Below the pieces are notes generated by a model. It had not been told where the DNA came from. It worked only from the letters and a program-made list of their open reading frames with translations, and did not search any database. From contig CP137685.1 in NCBI GenBank assembly GCA_037976565.1, positions 22,165,420 to 22,229,419 on the forward strand: a stretch of 64,000 nucleotides of DNA, read 5' to 3'. The translations under genes were made by a program, and so were the position numbers. Position 1 is the stretch's first letter; every line of letters begins with the position of its first letter. The stretch comes from Mesocentrotus franciscanus. Lineage: Eukaryota > Echinodermata > Echinoidea > Camarodonta > Strongylocentrotidae. This document shows positions 50,601-63,300 of the stretch, one piece after another.

Positions 50601-53600
50601 CGTGACAATGACTCAAAAAGAGCAGCAGAGAGCTAAGAGTGGTGGAGGTGAGTTATTGGTAGCAGAACCAAGGGTGGGGGGATAAGGTGCCCAAGCACTC
50701 AAGGGTTTTCTTCCTACTGGGTAGAAATTCACCCGGATGGATAGTGGCAAATTTAAATGAATGCAGTTACAATGTGATAACACTGCTTTCATTTCATTGT
50801 TATGATTATTGAATTTAATTTATTGAACCATATACATGATGTAAAAGCAAAACATACAAACATTACCATCCTGAATGGTCCCCTCCTGCTTCTGAGTTAT
50901 CAATTCTCTCCTTCAAGCCTATCTGCACTAGTTTGGCCAGGAGGGATTAGACCTCCCTGCATGGTCACTGACAGGTGATTATCTCATCAAATCAGCTCTC
51001 AATTAACATAAGAAAATGGGGACCATGAGGGACCAACTGTCACTGCTTAGGCATTGTTTGCTATATAGAGGGCGCAAGTAGCTATAAGTAGTGCAGTGGG
51101 GCTTAAAAGGATACCTGTTTACTTCGCCTGGGTGGAGAATGGCAAATGTTGATGAATGCAGCTCATACATGTAACTCTGTTTTCATTCCAATGCTTTGTT
51201 TCCATTACCAAGTAGCCCCCTCAGGCTAGTTCTGCTGAGTTGTAAAATTCTCTTCCTACCAGGTACCATTTACTTCACCTGGGTGGAGAGTGGCAAATGT
51301 TGATGAATGCAGCTCATACATGTATTAACTCTGTTCTCATTCCATTGTTTTGCTTACAGGACCCATTGGCCCCCCTGACCTAGATAACCCTCTGAACAGA
51401 CCTGCACGACTTTCCTTTCCCAGTGGCGATCCCTGTCAACCCCGTCAGCAAAGAAGCTGACATCCATAGATTAATAAGTGGTGAGTCTGCACACTGGGAG
51501 TGGTTGTACAACAATTCATGACCAAAAACAAGTTTTGAATACATGTCTTTTCTCAAAATATTCCTCCGCTATGTACCAACTTGCGTCTTTCTGTGTGAGT
51601 GCAATCAGAGATTTACACCAACTATCAATCAGATGCTATTTGTTAGGTGTAAGGACTCGCCTGTAGTTAGCAGCTTAAAGACGTAACTTGGTTTCAAACT
51701 GGGGTCCATCGCAGTCAGGTTTTAGGGGAAGACAGATCTGATAGTGCTGCTTAGACCAATTCACATTTCATGTGTCTGGCTCACAACAAAATACAACATA
51801 AACAATGATTATGATGGAGGAAGACCAGGGGAGTGTTTCACAAAGACTAAGATCGATTTTAAGTTGGACTCAAATATGGCAGGTCGTTCATGCCACTGTT
51901 TGCTCCCACCATTATGATCTTTAGATTATATTTTTCCTTCAATAATGAATTATCAAAAACATAAATTCTGTAGATTTGTGACCATGATTTGTATGTCCCT
52001 TGAGAGACAAATGCCAGTAAATAATGGTGAGAGCAAACAGTGGCGATCTTAGTCTTTGTGAAACACCCCCCTGAAACTCTAAACATGTCGCTAGAGCATG
52101 TGTTTCAAAACCGGAGTATGATCAGAGACTCCTACCCTTTCGCGACAACTGTTCCACATTTTGTGGTTTGGCTGAATAACTCTTGATTCAGAGGCCTGAA
52201 AAATATACCAGATGCATGAGTGGAAAGGACAAATAAATTTGCACACACTGCATCCATTTTTGTTGTGTTAACTTATTGCGTTTGATGCTAAAAAAAATTA
52301 AAGTAAAATAAGCTTTAAAATTCTTAAAATGGCAACACATTTGGAGGTTCAAATTCATCGTATTTCAATAAAAAATTGGCAATTAAAAAAAAAATCCACT
52401 AAGTTCCTAACCATGTATTTGTATCGGAGACATTACATTTTATTACAATTAACACTGTAGCAATAAAAGACAAATATTTTTGTTGCCAATTTGAAGAACA
52501 ACATGTGATGAATTTATCCCTTTAAATATATCCAGTTCTGAAAGGGCTATTTCATCTCCTCTGTATTCCTTTCTAGGTGATCCTGATGATATTTATAACT
52601 ACTACGACAGCTGGGAAAGAACTGATTTAGGCGGCACTATGGTGAGAGATGGAGATGATGATGACGACGATGATACGCAGGTAGGTGTTACCATGGCAAT
52701 GTATCCAGCTCATGTATAAGCAGAAAATGCCCCGACCCCCCCTAAAAAGAAACAGGGAAAAAAAGAAAATGCAGACAATTTTCCGAAAAATGTAACAAAA
52801 CTGAAAACACACAAATTGTAAACATACTTACATGTTCACTAGACATCAGAAGCCAACAAAAGCCAGATTAACTCCCATTTTAAAAACCTCAAAATCATTC
52901 AAAAAATAATAGTTGTTAAATTTTGTCCTATTTATTGTTATGTAACAAAGTGCTTGCAAGATAGAACACTATATACATGTATATTCCTATTACGCCACTC
53001 TTTAACAAGCAAAGTAGGTCCTCCGCTGCTTCTTAAACATAGTTTTTATATTTAATATGTATGTGTTCAACATACAATAACATGCATGCTTTTATAGATA
53101 CTTGCAGCACACACAGTTTTAGTCATTAGATGTGCTTTCTGTTGGGCTGATCTAATGGGGAATGGAGCTTAATGATTATGTGAAATGTTACTCATAGCTT
53201 GTCTAAGTTTGCTTGCCAAAATTCTTTTAGTAATGCTACCTTTAATCATAAATACAAATATATGTGCTTATATAAATGCTACAGGATATAGATCATACAT
53301 GAATATATTCAGAATAACTGTCTTCTAACCCCATTTTTAACCAATTTTGATAGATGTTTATAGATTAACTCATACACTGTGCATGTATCTTTAGTATTCA
53401 TTATACTTTTTGGATTGAAACTGAGCATTAAAGATTTCTACGGTAACTACAAATTGAAGATTTCAACTAAGAAATGAAGATTTCTAACTAAGAATGGACA
53501 TTTCTAACTAAGAACTGAAGATTTCTTACTAAGAATTGAAGATTTCTAACTAAGAACTGAAGATTCCTAACTAAGAACTGAAGATTCCTAACTAAGAATT

Positions 53601-56600
53601 GAAGATTTCTGGCTAAGAGTTGAAGATTCCTAAATAAGAATTGACATTTCTAACTAAGAACTGAAGATTTCTAACTAAGAATTGAGGATTCCTGACTAAG
53701 AATTGAAGATTTCTAACTAAGAATTGAAGATATTTAACTAAGAATTGAAGATATTTAACTAAGAATTGAAGATTTCTACCTAAGAACTGAAGATTTCTAA
53801 CTAAGTACTAAACATTTCTAACTAAGAATTGAACATTTCTAATAAAGAGATGAAAATTTCTAACAAAGAATTGAAAAATTTTCACTAAGAATTGAAGATT
53901 TCTAACTAAGAATTGAGGATTCCTAACTTAGAATTGAAGATTTCTGACAAAGAACTGAATATTTATAACTAAGAACTGAAGATTTCTAACTAAGAACTGA
54001 AGATTATTAACTAAGTACTAAACATTTCTAACTAAGAATCAAAGATTTCTAACTAAGAATTGAACATTTCTAACAAAGAATTGAGGATTCCTAACTAAGA
54101 ATTGAAGATTTCTGACAAAGAACTGAAGATTTCTGACAAAGAACTGAATATTTATAACTAAGAACTGGAGATTCCTGACTAAGAATTGAAGATTTCTAAC
54201 TAAGAACTGAAGATTTCTAACTAAGAACTGAAGATTTCTAACTAAGTACTAAACATTTTTAACTAAGAATTGAACATTTCTAATGAAGAGGTGAAAATTT
54301 CTAACAAAGAATTGAAAAATTTTAACTAAGAATTGAGGATTCCTAACTAAGAATTGAAGATTTCTGATAAAGAACTGAAGATTTCTGACAAAGAACTGAA
54401 TATTTATAACTAAGAACTGAATATTTATAACTAAGAACTGAAGATTATTAACTAAGTACTAAACATTTCTAACTAAGAATCAAAGATTTCTAACTAAGAA
54501 TTGAACATTTCTAACAAAGAATTGAAGATTTCTAACTAAGAACTGAAGATTCCTGACTAAAAATTGAAGATTTCTAACTAAGAACTGAAGATTTCTAACT
54601 AAGTACTAAACATTTCTAACTAAGAATTGAACATTTCTAATGAAGAGGTGAAAATTTCTAACAAAGAATTGAAAATTTTAACTAAGAATTGAAGATTTCT
54701 AACTAAGAATTGAGGATTCCTAACTAAGAATTGAAGATTTCTGACAAAGAACTGAAGATTTCTGACAAAGAACTGAATATTTATAACTAAGAACTGGAGA
54801 TTCCTGACTAAGAATTGAAGATTTCTAACTAAGAACTGAAGATTTCTAACTAAGAACTGAAGATTTCTAACTAAGTACTAAACATTTTTAACTAAGAATT
54901 GAACATTTCTAATGAAGAGGTGAAAATTTCTAACAAAGAATTGAAAAATTTTAACTAAGAATTGAGGATTCCTAACTAAGAATTGAAGATTTCTGATAAA
55001 GAACTGAAGATTTCTGACAAAGAACTGAATATTTATAACTAAGAACTGAATATTTATAACTAAGAACTGAAGATTATTAACTAAGTACTAAACATTTCTA
55101 ACTAAGAATCAAAGATTTCTAACTAAGAATTGAACATTTCTAACAAAGAATTGAAGATTTCTAACTAAGAACTGAAGATTCCTGACTAAAAATTGAAGAT
55201 TTCTAACTAAGAACTGAAGATTTCTAACTAAGTACTAAACATTTCTAACTAAGAATTGAACATTTCTAATGAAGAGGTGAAAATTTCTAACAAAGAATTG
55301 AAAAATTTTAACTAAGAATTGAAGATTTCTAACTAAGAATTGAGGATTCCTAACTAAGAATTGAAGATTTCTGATAAAGAACTGAAGATTTCTGACAAAG
55401 AACTGAATATTTATAACTAAGAACTGGAGATTCCTGACTAAGAATTGAAGATTTCTAACTAAGAATTGAAGATTTCTAACTAAGAACTGAAGATTTCTAA
55501 CTAAGTACTAAACATTTCTAACTAAGAATTTAAGTTTTCTAACTAAGAACTGAAGCTTTCTAACTGAAAATTAAAGATTTCTAGCTAAGAATTGAAGATT
55601 CCTAACTAAGAATTGAATATTTCTAACTAAGAATTGATAGTTCCTGACGAAGAATTGAAAAAATTTTACAAAGAATTGAAGATTTCTAACTAAGAATTGA
55701 AGATTTCTAAGTAAGAAAGGGAGGTTTCTAACTAAGAATTGAAGATTTCTAATTAAGAATTGAAGATTTCTGACTAAGAACTGAAGATTTCTAACTAAGA
55801 ACTGAAGATTCCTGACTAAAAATTGAAGATTTCTAACTAAGAACTGAAGATTTCTAACTAAGTACTAAACATTTCTAACTAAGAATTGAACATTTCTAAT
55901 GAAGAGGTGAAAATTTCTAACAAAGAATTGAAAAATTTTAACTAAGAATTGAAGATTTCTAACTAAGAATTGAGGATTCCTAACTAAGAATTGAAGATTT
56001 CTGATAAAGAACTGAAGATTTCTGACAAAGAACTGAATATTTATAACTAAGAACTGGAGATTCCTGACTAAGAATTGAAGATTTCTAACTAAGAATTGAA
56101 GATTTCTAACTAAGAACTGAAGATTTCTAACTAAGTACTAAACATTTCTAACTAAGAATTTAAGTTTTCTAACTAAGAACTGAAGCTTTCTAACTGAAAA
56201 TTAAAGATTTCTAGCTAAGAATTGAAGATTCCTAACTAAGAATTGAATATTTCTAACTAAGAATTGATAGTTCCTGACGAAGAATTGAAAAATTTTACAA
56301 AGAATTGAAGATTTCTAACTAAGAATTGAAGATTTCTAAGTAAGAAAGGGAGGTTTCTAACTAAGAATTGAAGATTTCTAATTAAGAATTGAAGATTTCT
56401 GACTAAGAACTGAAGATTTCTCACTAAGTACTAAACATTTCCAACTAAGAATTGAACATTTCTATCGAAGAATTGAAAATTTCTAACTAAGAATGGAAGA
56501 TTTCTAACCAAGAATTGACGATTGAAACAAGATGTTAGAATTTTATAAAATCTGCTTCACTGGGCTACATCTTTTTCATACATAAGCATGTAGCTTTCAA

Positions 56601-59600
56601 TCTGTATTCATGTAATGCAGACACGTAAAGTTGTAATAATGGTTGTTCAGTAGCCTTTAAAGTGTACCAATCACCTAAACTGGTTTTTCGCTGGATGTAA
56701 GGGTTTCCATGTGGCTATAATGTATTTCAAAAATAGCATCAAATAGTACTTCTATAAAGAGATATTGCAATGTTAATAATTCTCAGTGCATGGTTATATG
56801 TTTTGTTGAGTAGACTAGTTAACGCATGCATACACACTTGCATAGAATAGAGCACACACAGAACTCGAGTATGTACAGTCAAACCTGCTTTAACGACCAC
56901 CTGTATAGAAATACCACCTGTATAGAAATACCACCTGTCTACAACGACCACATTTTTTGTTTCCCTTGAAAATGGTTTCTCATTGAAACATGTACTAAAG
57001 GAACCTGTACATAGAGACCACCTGCCTATAAAGACCACTTTTCTTGTCTTCCTTGTGTGGTCTTTATAGACAGGTTTCACTGTATTTAATGTAAATCAAA
57101 AGATAATGCTTTATATAATTTGTAGTCATTCATGTAGATTTAGATTGTACATCTGCATCTGCACTTGAACATTTATGTCACCAAGATATACAATATGAAC
57201 AAACAAACAACCCCAGACAATGCACTCATTTTCTTTCAAATTCATGACATCACTGTGGAAATAGATCTTTCGGTAAAGACAGATCTTTTAATCTGTTGAA
57301 TGAAGTATACCTCGGTATAGCACATTTTTTTCATAGGCCTGTTAGCCTACAATCCATAGTGTGCAGTGTACATGTGAACCCCTCAAAAAAAGTTCTGCAA
57401 GTCAAGTTTGAGCATTGATATCTTTCTTGGTACTGTATTATCATATTTGACGTTGGTATCATTGGAAAGCCTGTTTATTCCCCTTTACAATGATGCCCCA
57501 TTTATAATGTTTATGTAACCATGGACTGTGCAGTACACCTGAATATGGGGCCAAGTCAAAAGTGAAACGTTGCAAAATGCATTGTTTTTCCTTCATAACA
57601 CAATCCATTCTCCAAACAAACGAAGAATTCTCCATTACATCACACTACACCATTTCAATTTTGACTTTGCCCAATTTTCAGGTGTACTGCAAGGTTCATG
57701 AGTACGTAATCATGATAACATAATCATTACAAATGGGGTATTATAAGGCCTGTCTTCATTAGCTCGAGTTTGCCAAATAACCTGCTATTTTCAGAGTTGG
57801 GATATTATCCCGAAGCTCGAAATTGTGACTTCACCAGACCGATAGGCTCATCACAAACTAGCTCGGACGGGCGCAAATTAGCCTGCTATTTCCAAAATAG
57901 CGGGATATTTTGGAAACAAGACCAAGATTTCTTGGGATATTTTCTTGACCAAATATCTCGCTAATTGCAACTACGAGCTGATGAAGACGCAAATTAGCTG
58001 GATAATTTGCGATCGGGATAGTTAAAATAGCGGGTTATTTGGCAAACTCGAGCTGATGAAGACAGGCCTAATGTACAGGGGAATAAACAGGCTTTCCCAT
58101 GGTACCATGATTAAAAGGTAATCATGATTACATAATCATTACAATTGGGTATTATTGTAAAGGAGAATAAACAGGCTTTTCAATGATACCAACATCAAAT
58201 ATGATAATATAGTTACAAGAGAGATATCAATGCTAAAACTTGAATTGCAGAACTATTTTGAGGATTTTATTTCAAGCACCAGGTTTAGGTTATCAGGAAA
58301 TATTCTGCACCCTATTATAGGTAGAAAAATAAGAATCTGACTGAGGAAATAATAAAGGTTTCTGGGCACTGTTTTCGGTAGAATGAGGAGCTCTCCTCAA
58401 GAATTTATAATAAATGTGATTTATTTTTCAGGATTTACCTCCTCCTCCGCCGATACCACGGCCGATACCACGAGATACTCGCTTTGGGCCTACTTCGGTA
58501 ACAATGACTCAATTTGTGGAAAATTGTCCTTTGTTTAACATTACTTACAAAGCATATATATACAGTATATATATAAATATATATATTTCTGCAAAATAAA
58601 AAAGCAAAAAGCATTTACCAGTAGTACTTGACCGGTGCTATTCATACAACAAATCAGTGATATTTGCTGCAAAATAACAACAAAAAAACTGTTTTTTTGA
58701 TGTGTAGAATGATATTAGATTCATCATGTTTGGTTCCATTGTGTGCAAATCATTTCCAAATACTAATGCTCCCCTTACTGATTTGATGTTAATTTAGACC
58801 ATACTTGTAGTTGTAGGTTTCCAATTTTTCCTAACTGAAATTTGCTACTTATTTTTAAAGGAGGTTTGCAAAGAACTTGATAGGCAGTTTTATTTCTGTT
58901 CCTGCATGTTCATGTATGTTTGGTCTTCTCTATGATAATAATACATAAGTGTAAGCGTATCTAATTTTGCTTTTTGTTCCGTCTTCTTGTATGTATTGTA
59001 AACTACAAACATGCTAAAAATGTAATCCTCTGGCCCTACATACTACTTACCAATCAATGTACATCTTTTCTCCATCTATTATCATCCTACTGTAAGGTAT
59101 TCATGACTTTGCCATTCATGACTAGTAGCAGTAGTAGTAGTAGATAAAATAAAGTTGCTGTAAAAACCAGAACTTTCAAGACTTGAGAAACTTTTTGTTA
59201 CTGCATTAAATACTTCAGCTAGACCAACATTTTGAAATTCCAGTGATGTAAATCAATCGTGTTGTGACATTTCTCAAAAGTGGACCACTTGCGAAACTTG
59301 CATGTTAATTCCAAAATCCTAATCCACGTTTTTCATATCTATGTTATTATTTATTATTTTATTTTATTATTTATCCACATGTATATAAATGTAGCCCGTT
59401 AACATCGTGAACTGTAGTTAACTATATGTATTTATACAACACCTACGTAGATCCTTGTCATTTGATTGGATGATTGTTGGTCACATGATATTCAATAAAT
59501 AATAATATTGCACGACCGTGCATTTTTGGTTATATGCAGACTGCGACGCGTACGTACCTCTCTGCCCTGCACGTATCCCATTGTTATTAGCTGCGCGCAT

Positions 59601-60176
59601 CTGACGCGGAGGCAATCTGAATGTAATCGAGAAGGCCTGACTCCAACTTTAATTTATCTTTAATATAAGGAGCAAAGCATAATTTGTTGAAAGATGTTGT
59701 ATAAAACAAATAATGAATGTTTTTCATTCGTTCAATAGTGCAAATATTTTCATTCGTTGAAAGATTAACGTCAATTCTATTCAACTCGGCTGACGCCTCG
59801 TTGAATAGAACGTTAATCTTTCAACTCATGAAAATATTTGCACTATTGAACTCATAAAGCATTCATTATTTGTATACCGTAATATTATCTTTTGTATCTG
59901 CATATATACAATATATTCTGTTTGATATTGATGTGTACGTGTATATACACTATATTTAAAATCGATCTTTTTCTATTGCTATTACTTCTTTTTTCATGAT
60001 ATAATCACCACCCTCTAGGCTGCATATTGCATGGTAGTGTATTTAAACACACTGCAGCATAATAATAAATAAGAATGATGATGATGATGATGATGAAGAT
60101 GATGATGACAATGATGGTGATGATGAGGATGATGATGATGATGATGATAATTAATGATAAAAATATGGATGATGAC

Positions 60177-60213
<37 letters not shown>

Positions 60214-60270
60214 GTGATGATGAGGATGATGATGATAATGATGATGATGATAAATAATAATAATAATAAA

Positions 60271-60307
<37 letters not shown>

Positions 60308-63300
60308 CGGTGCTTATAAAGCGCTTTCCACCGAAGTCGCTAAGCACTGTATACTTAATTCATATTCCATTTAACATTATGTGACTCTACGGTCTCTACC
60401 CTATGTTTTGTTTGCGTTAACATGCAAATTCATTTTCATTTTTTGAACCTCCCAATGGGTAATCTTCTTTTTTATCATGCTATTTGCAAAGTCATAACTT
60501 TCTTTCATTCTTTGGCAGTTAAATAGGAGGCTTTGAACTGTTTTATAATATTACACGATTGTGGTATTTGTGTTGTTTTAACCTCTTTTAAGAAATTTTG
60601 ATTTTTATCACTTATTTTCATTGTTAAAAAGTGATACTCTAATATTTTCCTCGTCATTCTGTGTTTGTCTGTGTCTTACCCGATAACCATTTGTATTGTC
60701 CATAAATGAGAAAAAAATGCTTTCAAATTGATTTGTTGATGGCTTTTGTGCAATGCAATTGCACAAAAGACCGGTTTACTAATCTATTTTATGCATACTT
60801 TTTAAACAAAGGTTGTTCTTGACAACGTGAAAGCTTGCCTGGCATAGCAACAAAGTAACGTATGTGGATTCCGTCCTTAGAGTACCAAAGTGATAACGTC
60901 ATATTCGCTCGTCATCCAGGTTTAATAGTGGATCCAAGCAACAGAGCCTGCGCATGAGGTTCACTTTGAAATCATTCAAACAACGGGCAGGAGCAGGGCA
61001 AATTCAGTGTTTGGGGCTGTTGTGATCACCATGCCATTGTTTAGCACGACTTGTTTGAAACAAGCAACCTTGACAACTTGGCCAGTATGACGTCACACTT
61101 CGGTACTCTACAGAGATGCCATTATGCCGGCATAGCAAATACGTTAAAGGGACTTGGTAACATTGTTCAGATGAGAGAAAATGGTGCTAAGGTAGTGACT
61201 TCAATGCTAGATGTACAATTAAAGATCATCTGAAAGTTTGAGTGAAAACAGACCATTAATAACAATAAAAATTGGGAAAAACTGATCTGATTGATTCCAG
61301 AATTCTCCCAACTATATTATTATATATTAATTAAATTTTAGGTGAATGAAAATCATCACAAAGCAATGAATGGGCTCTATATGCCATTCCAAACATTTAA
61401 GAATTGAAAGATTTTTAAAAGCCTGCTTTATCTTATTTTCATGGAAAAACTTTTGGGAAAATTCAAAAATTGGTTTGGAGAATTTACTTTAAGAGGGTGT
61501 CGCACAGTGACGCCTTCAAAGAAAACCATAAATATTCTTTGTAGTTTGAGAATTTTTTCTGGATCTTTTGCATGTTAGAGGGTATGTACGGTAGAAGGAA
61601 TATAAGTAACATTTCATACAAAAATCACGCATTTTTTTCATCAACCTTCAACAATGTTAACGAGTCACTTTAAGTGTAACCAGGGCTTCTGGAGAGAAAC
61701 ATGCAGAAATGGAAATACATTTGTAAATATGGTAAGGTTTCACGAAACCATTATAAGTATGAGTTCGCCAACAACCCATTGAAACTTGTGTATTAGATTT
61801 AAACTTGATTCAATGGGATGTCAGTCAACTTATACTTTATGATGGTTTCGTGAAAGGATGCCTTGGTGCATGGCAGGGCCTTCATCAGGAAGAGCAATTA
61901 ACACTGATTAGGCTTCTTTGTGTGTATAAGACCATGCTATAATTGTAATTTTTCTCCTTCTAATTGTAGGATTATGAGACACTGGACAGCGATGTCCCCT
62001 CTGTACCACACCATGATACGCCCCCATCCCTCCCCGTCTGTGCGCCTGATGAACGACCCGAGCCGCCCGCAGCAAGCAGAAAACCAGTCCCACCCCTCCA
62101 ACCGCAAAGCGACAGTAAGAATCTTTAAAAAAAAAATTTACAGCATCCAAATCAAATTAAAGATACTATGTCCCTTTTGCAGCCAACATCAAATTCTGTA
62201 GAACTTTGCAGGAATTATGAATTTGTCATGTATGTCCTATCTGTGAAATTTAAACATTAGCAGTGTCCTAGTATTCAAATTATGCAAGGAAACCCGTTTA
62301 CCTTCTAGACTTCACTGACTGACATCTTTTATCGTTGGTAATAACATACATAAAATGAGCTATATAACAGCTAGGTATATGAGCATTTGTCAACATCAAT
62401 AACCCACTACTTGTAATGGCCAAAATTAAACTGATTGAATCTTTGTGCAGCACAAAACGTACGACCATTCGGTAAAAGGGTCTGAAAATCAGACTATTAC
62501 TTAGGTGATTGCAAATCACTTAAGTCGATTCGACAACTAATGGTCGTTATTTTCCCACTAAAACCCATTTTCAAGCCCTTTCGTTTTGAGGGAAGTTCTA
62601 AATTTGTATTGTCTTTCAAATGCCATTGGAATTTAACCTTTTCATTTTTTTGGCCTGCAAATGGGACATAGTACCTTTAATACAACTGTTTAAAAGTAAA
62701 CCTAAAGAATGATTTAATTCCATCTAGAGCTGAGTTCAAGATAAACAGTCAGGTACTTTCTATCAAATAGCCACTGAGTGATTCTTAGCTTTAGATTCAT
62801 ATAAACATGTAAACTGTTCACTGATATTTCTCATGTTTTCACAATATCATATTTGTATTTGTTACCGAGCCCGCTTATCTGTTTATATTTTTTACACGTT
62901 TGAATTTTTGAGGTTATACAGAACTGCTCAATGATATGGTGGATCCTTATTTTGCCCAGTTTAAGTAAGATGAGAATGGAAATCCATTGTATGGCATTGG
63001 CATTGGCATATCGACACTAACAGGTGCCCAGGACACATAGGTACCCAAAATCTAGGTCTGGGCCCGAAATAAAAAAAAAAAATTACATAGGGCTCATGCA
63101 CAAAGACTCTAAAAAGTTGAATGCGAACACCATCCTAATAGGTTAGTGTGGGGCCCTGCATACTGGATGTTGTAAATGTTTACTTTTTCTTGAAATAAAT
63201 GTCGTTTTTGTCCTCATAATTCTTGATGCTCCCAGACAAAGAAGGTCAAAGAGATCCAGATGCGAAACTCCAGAGCCTGATCGACATCCAGAATCGTGTA

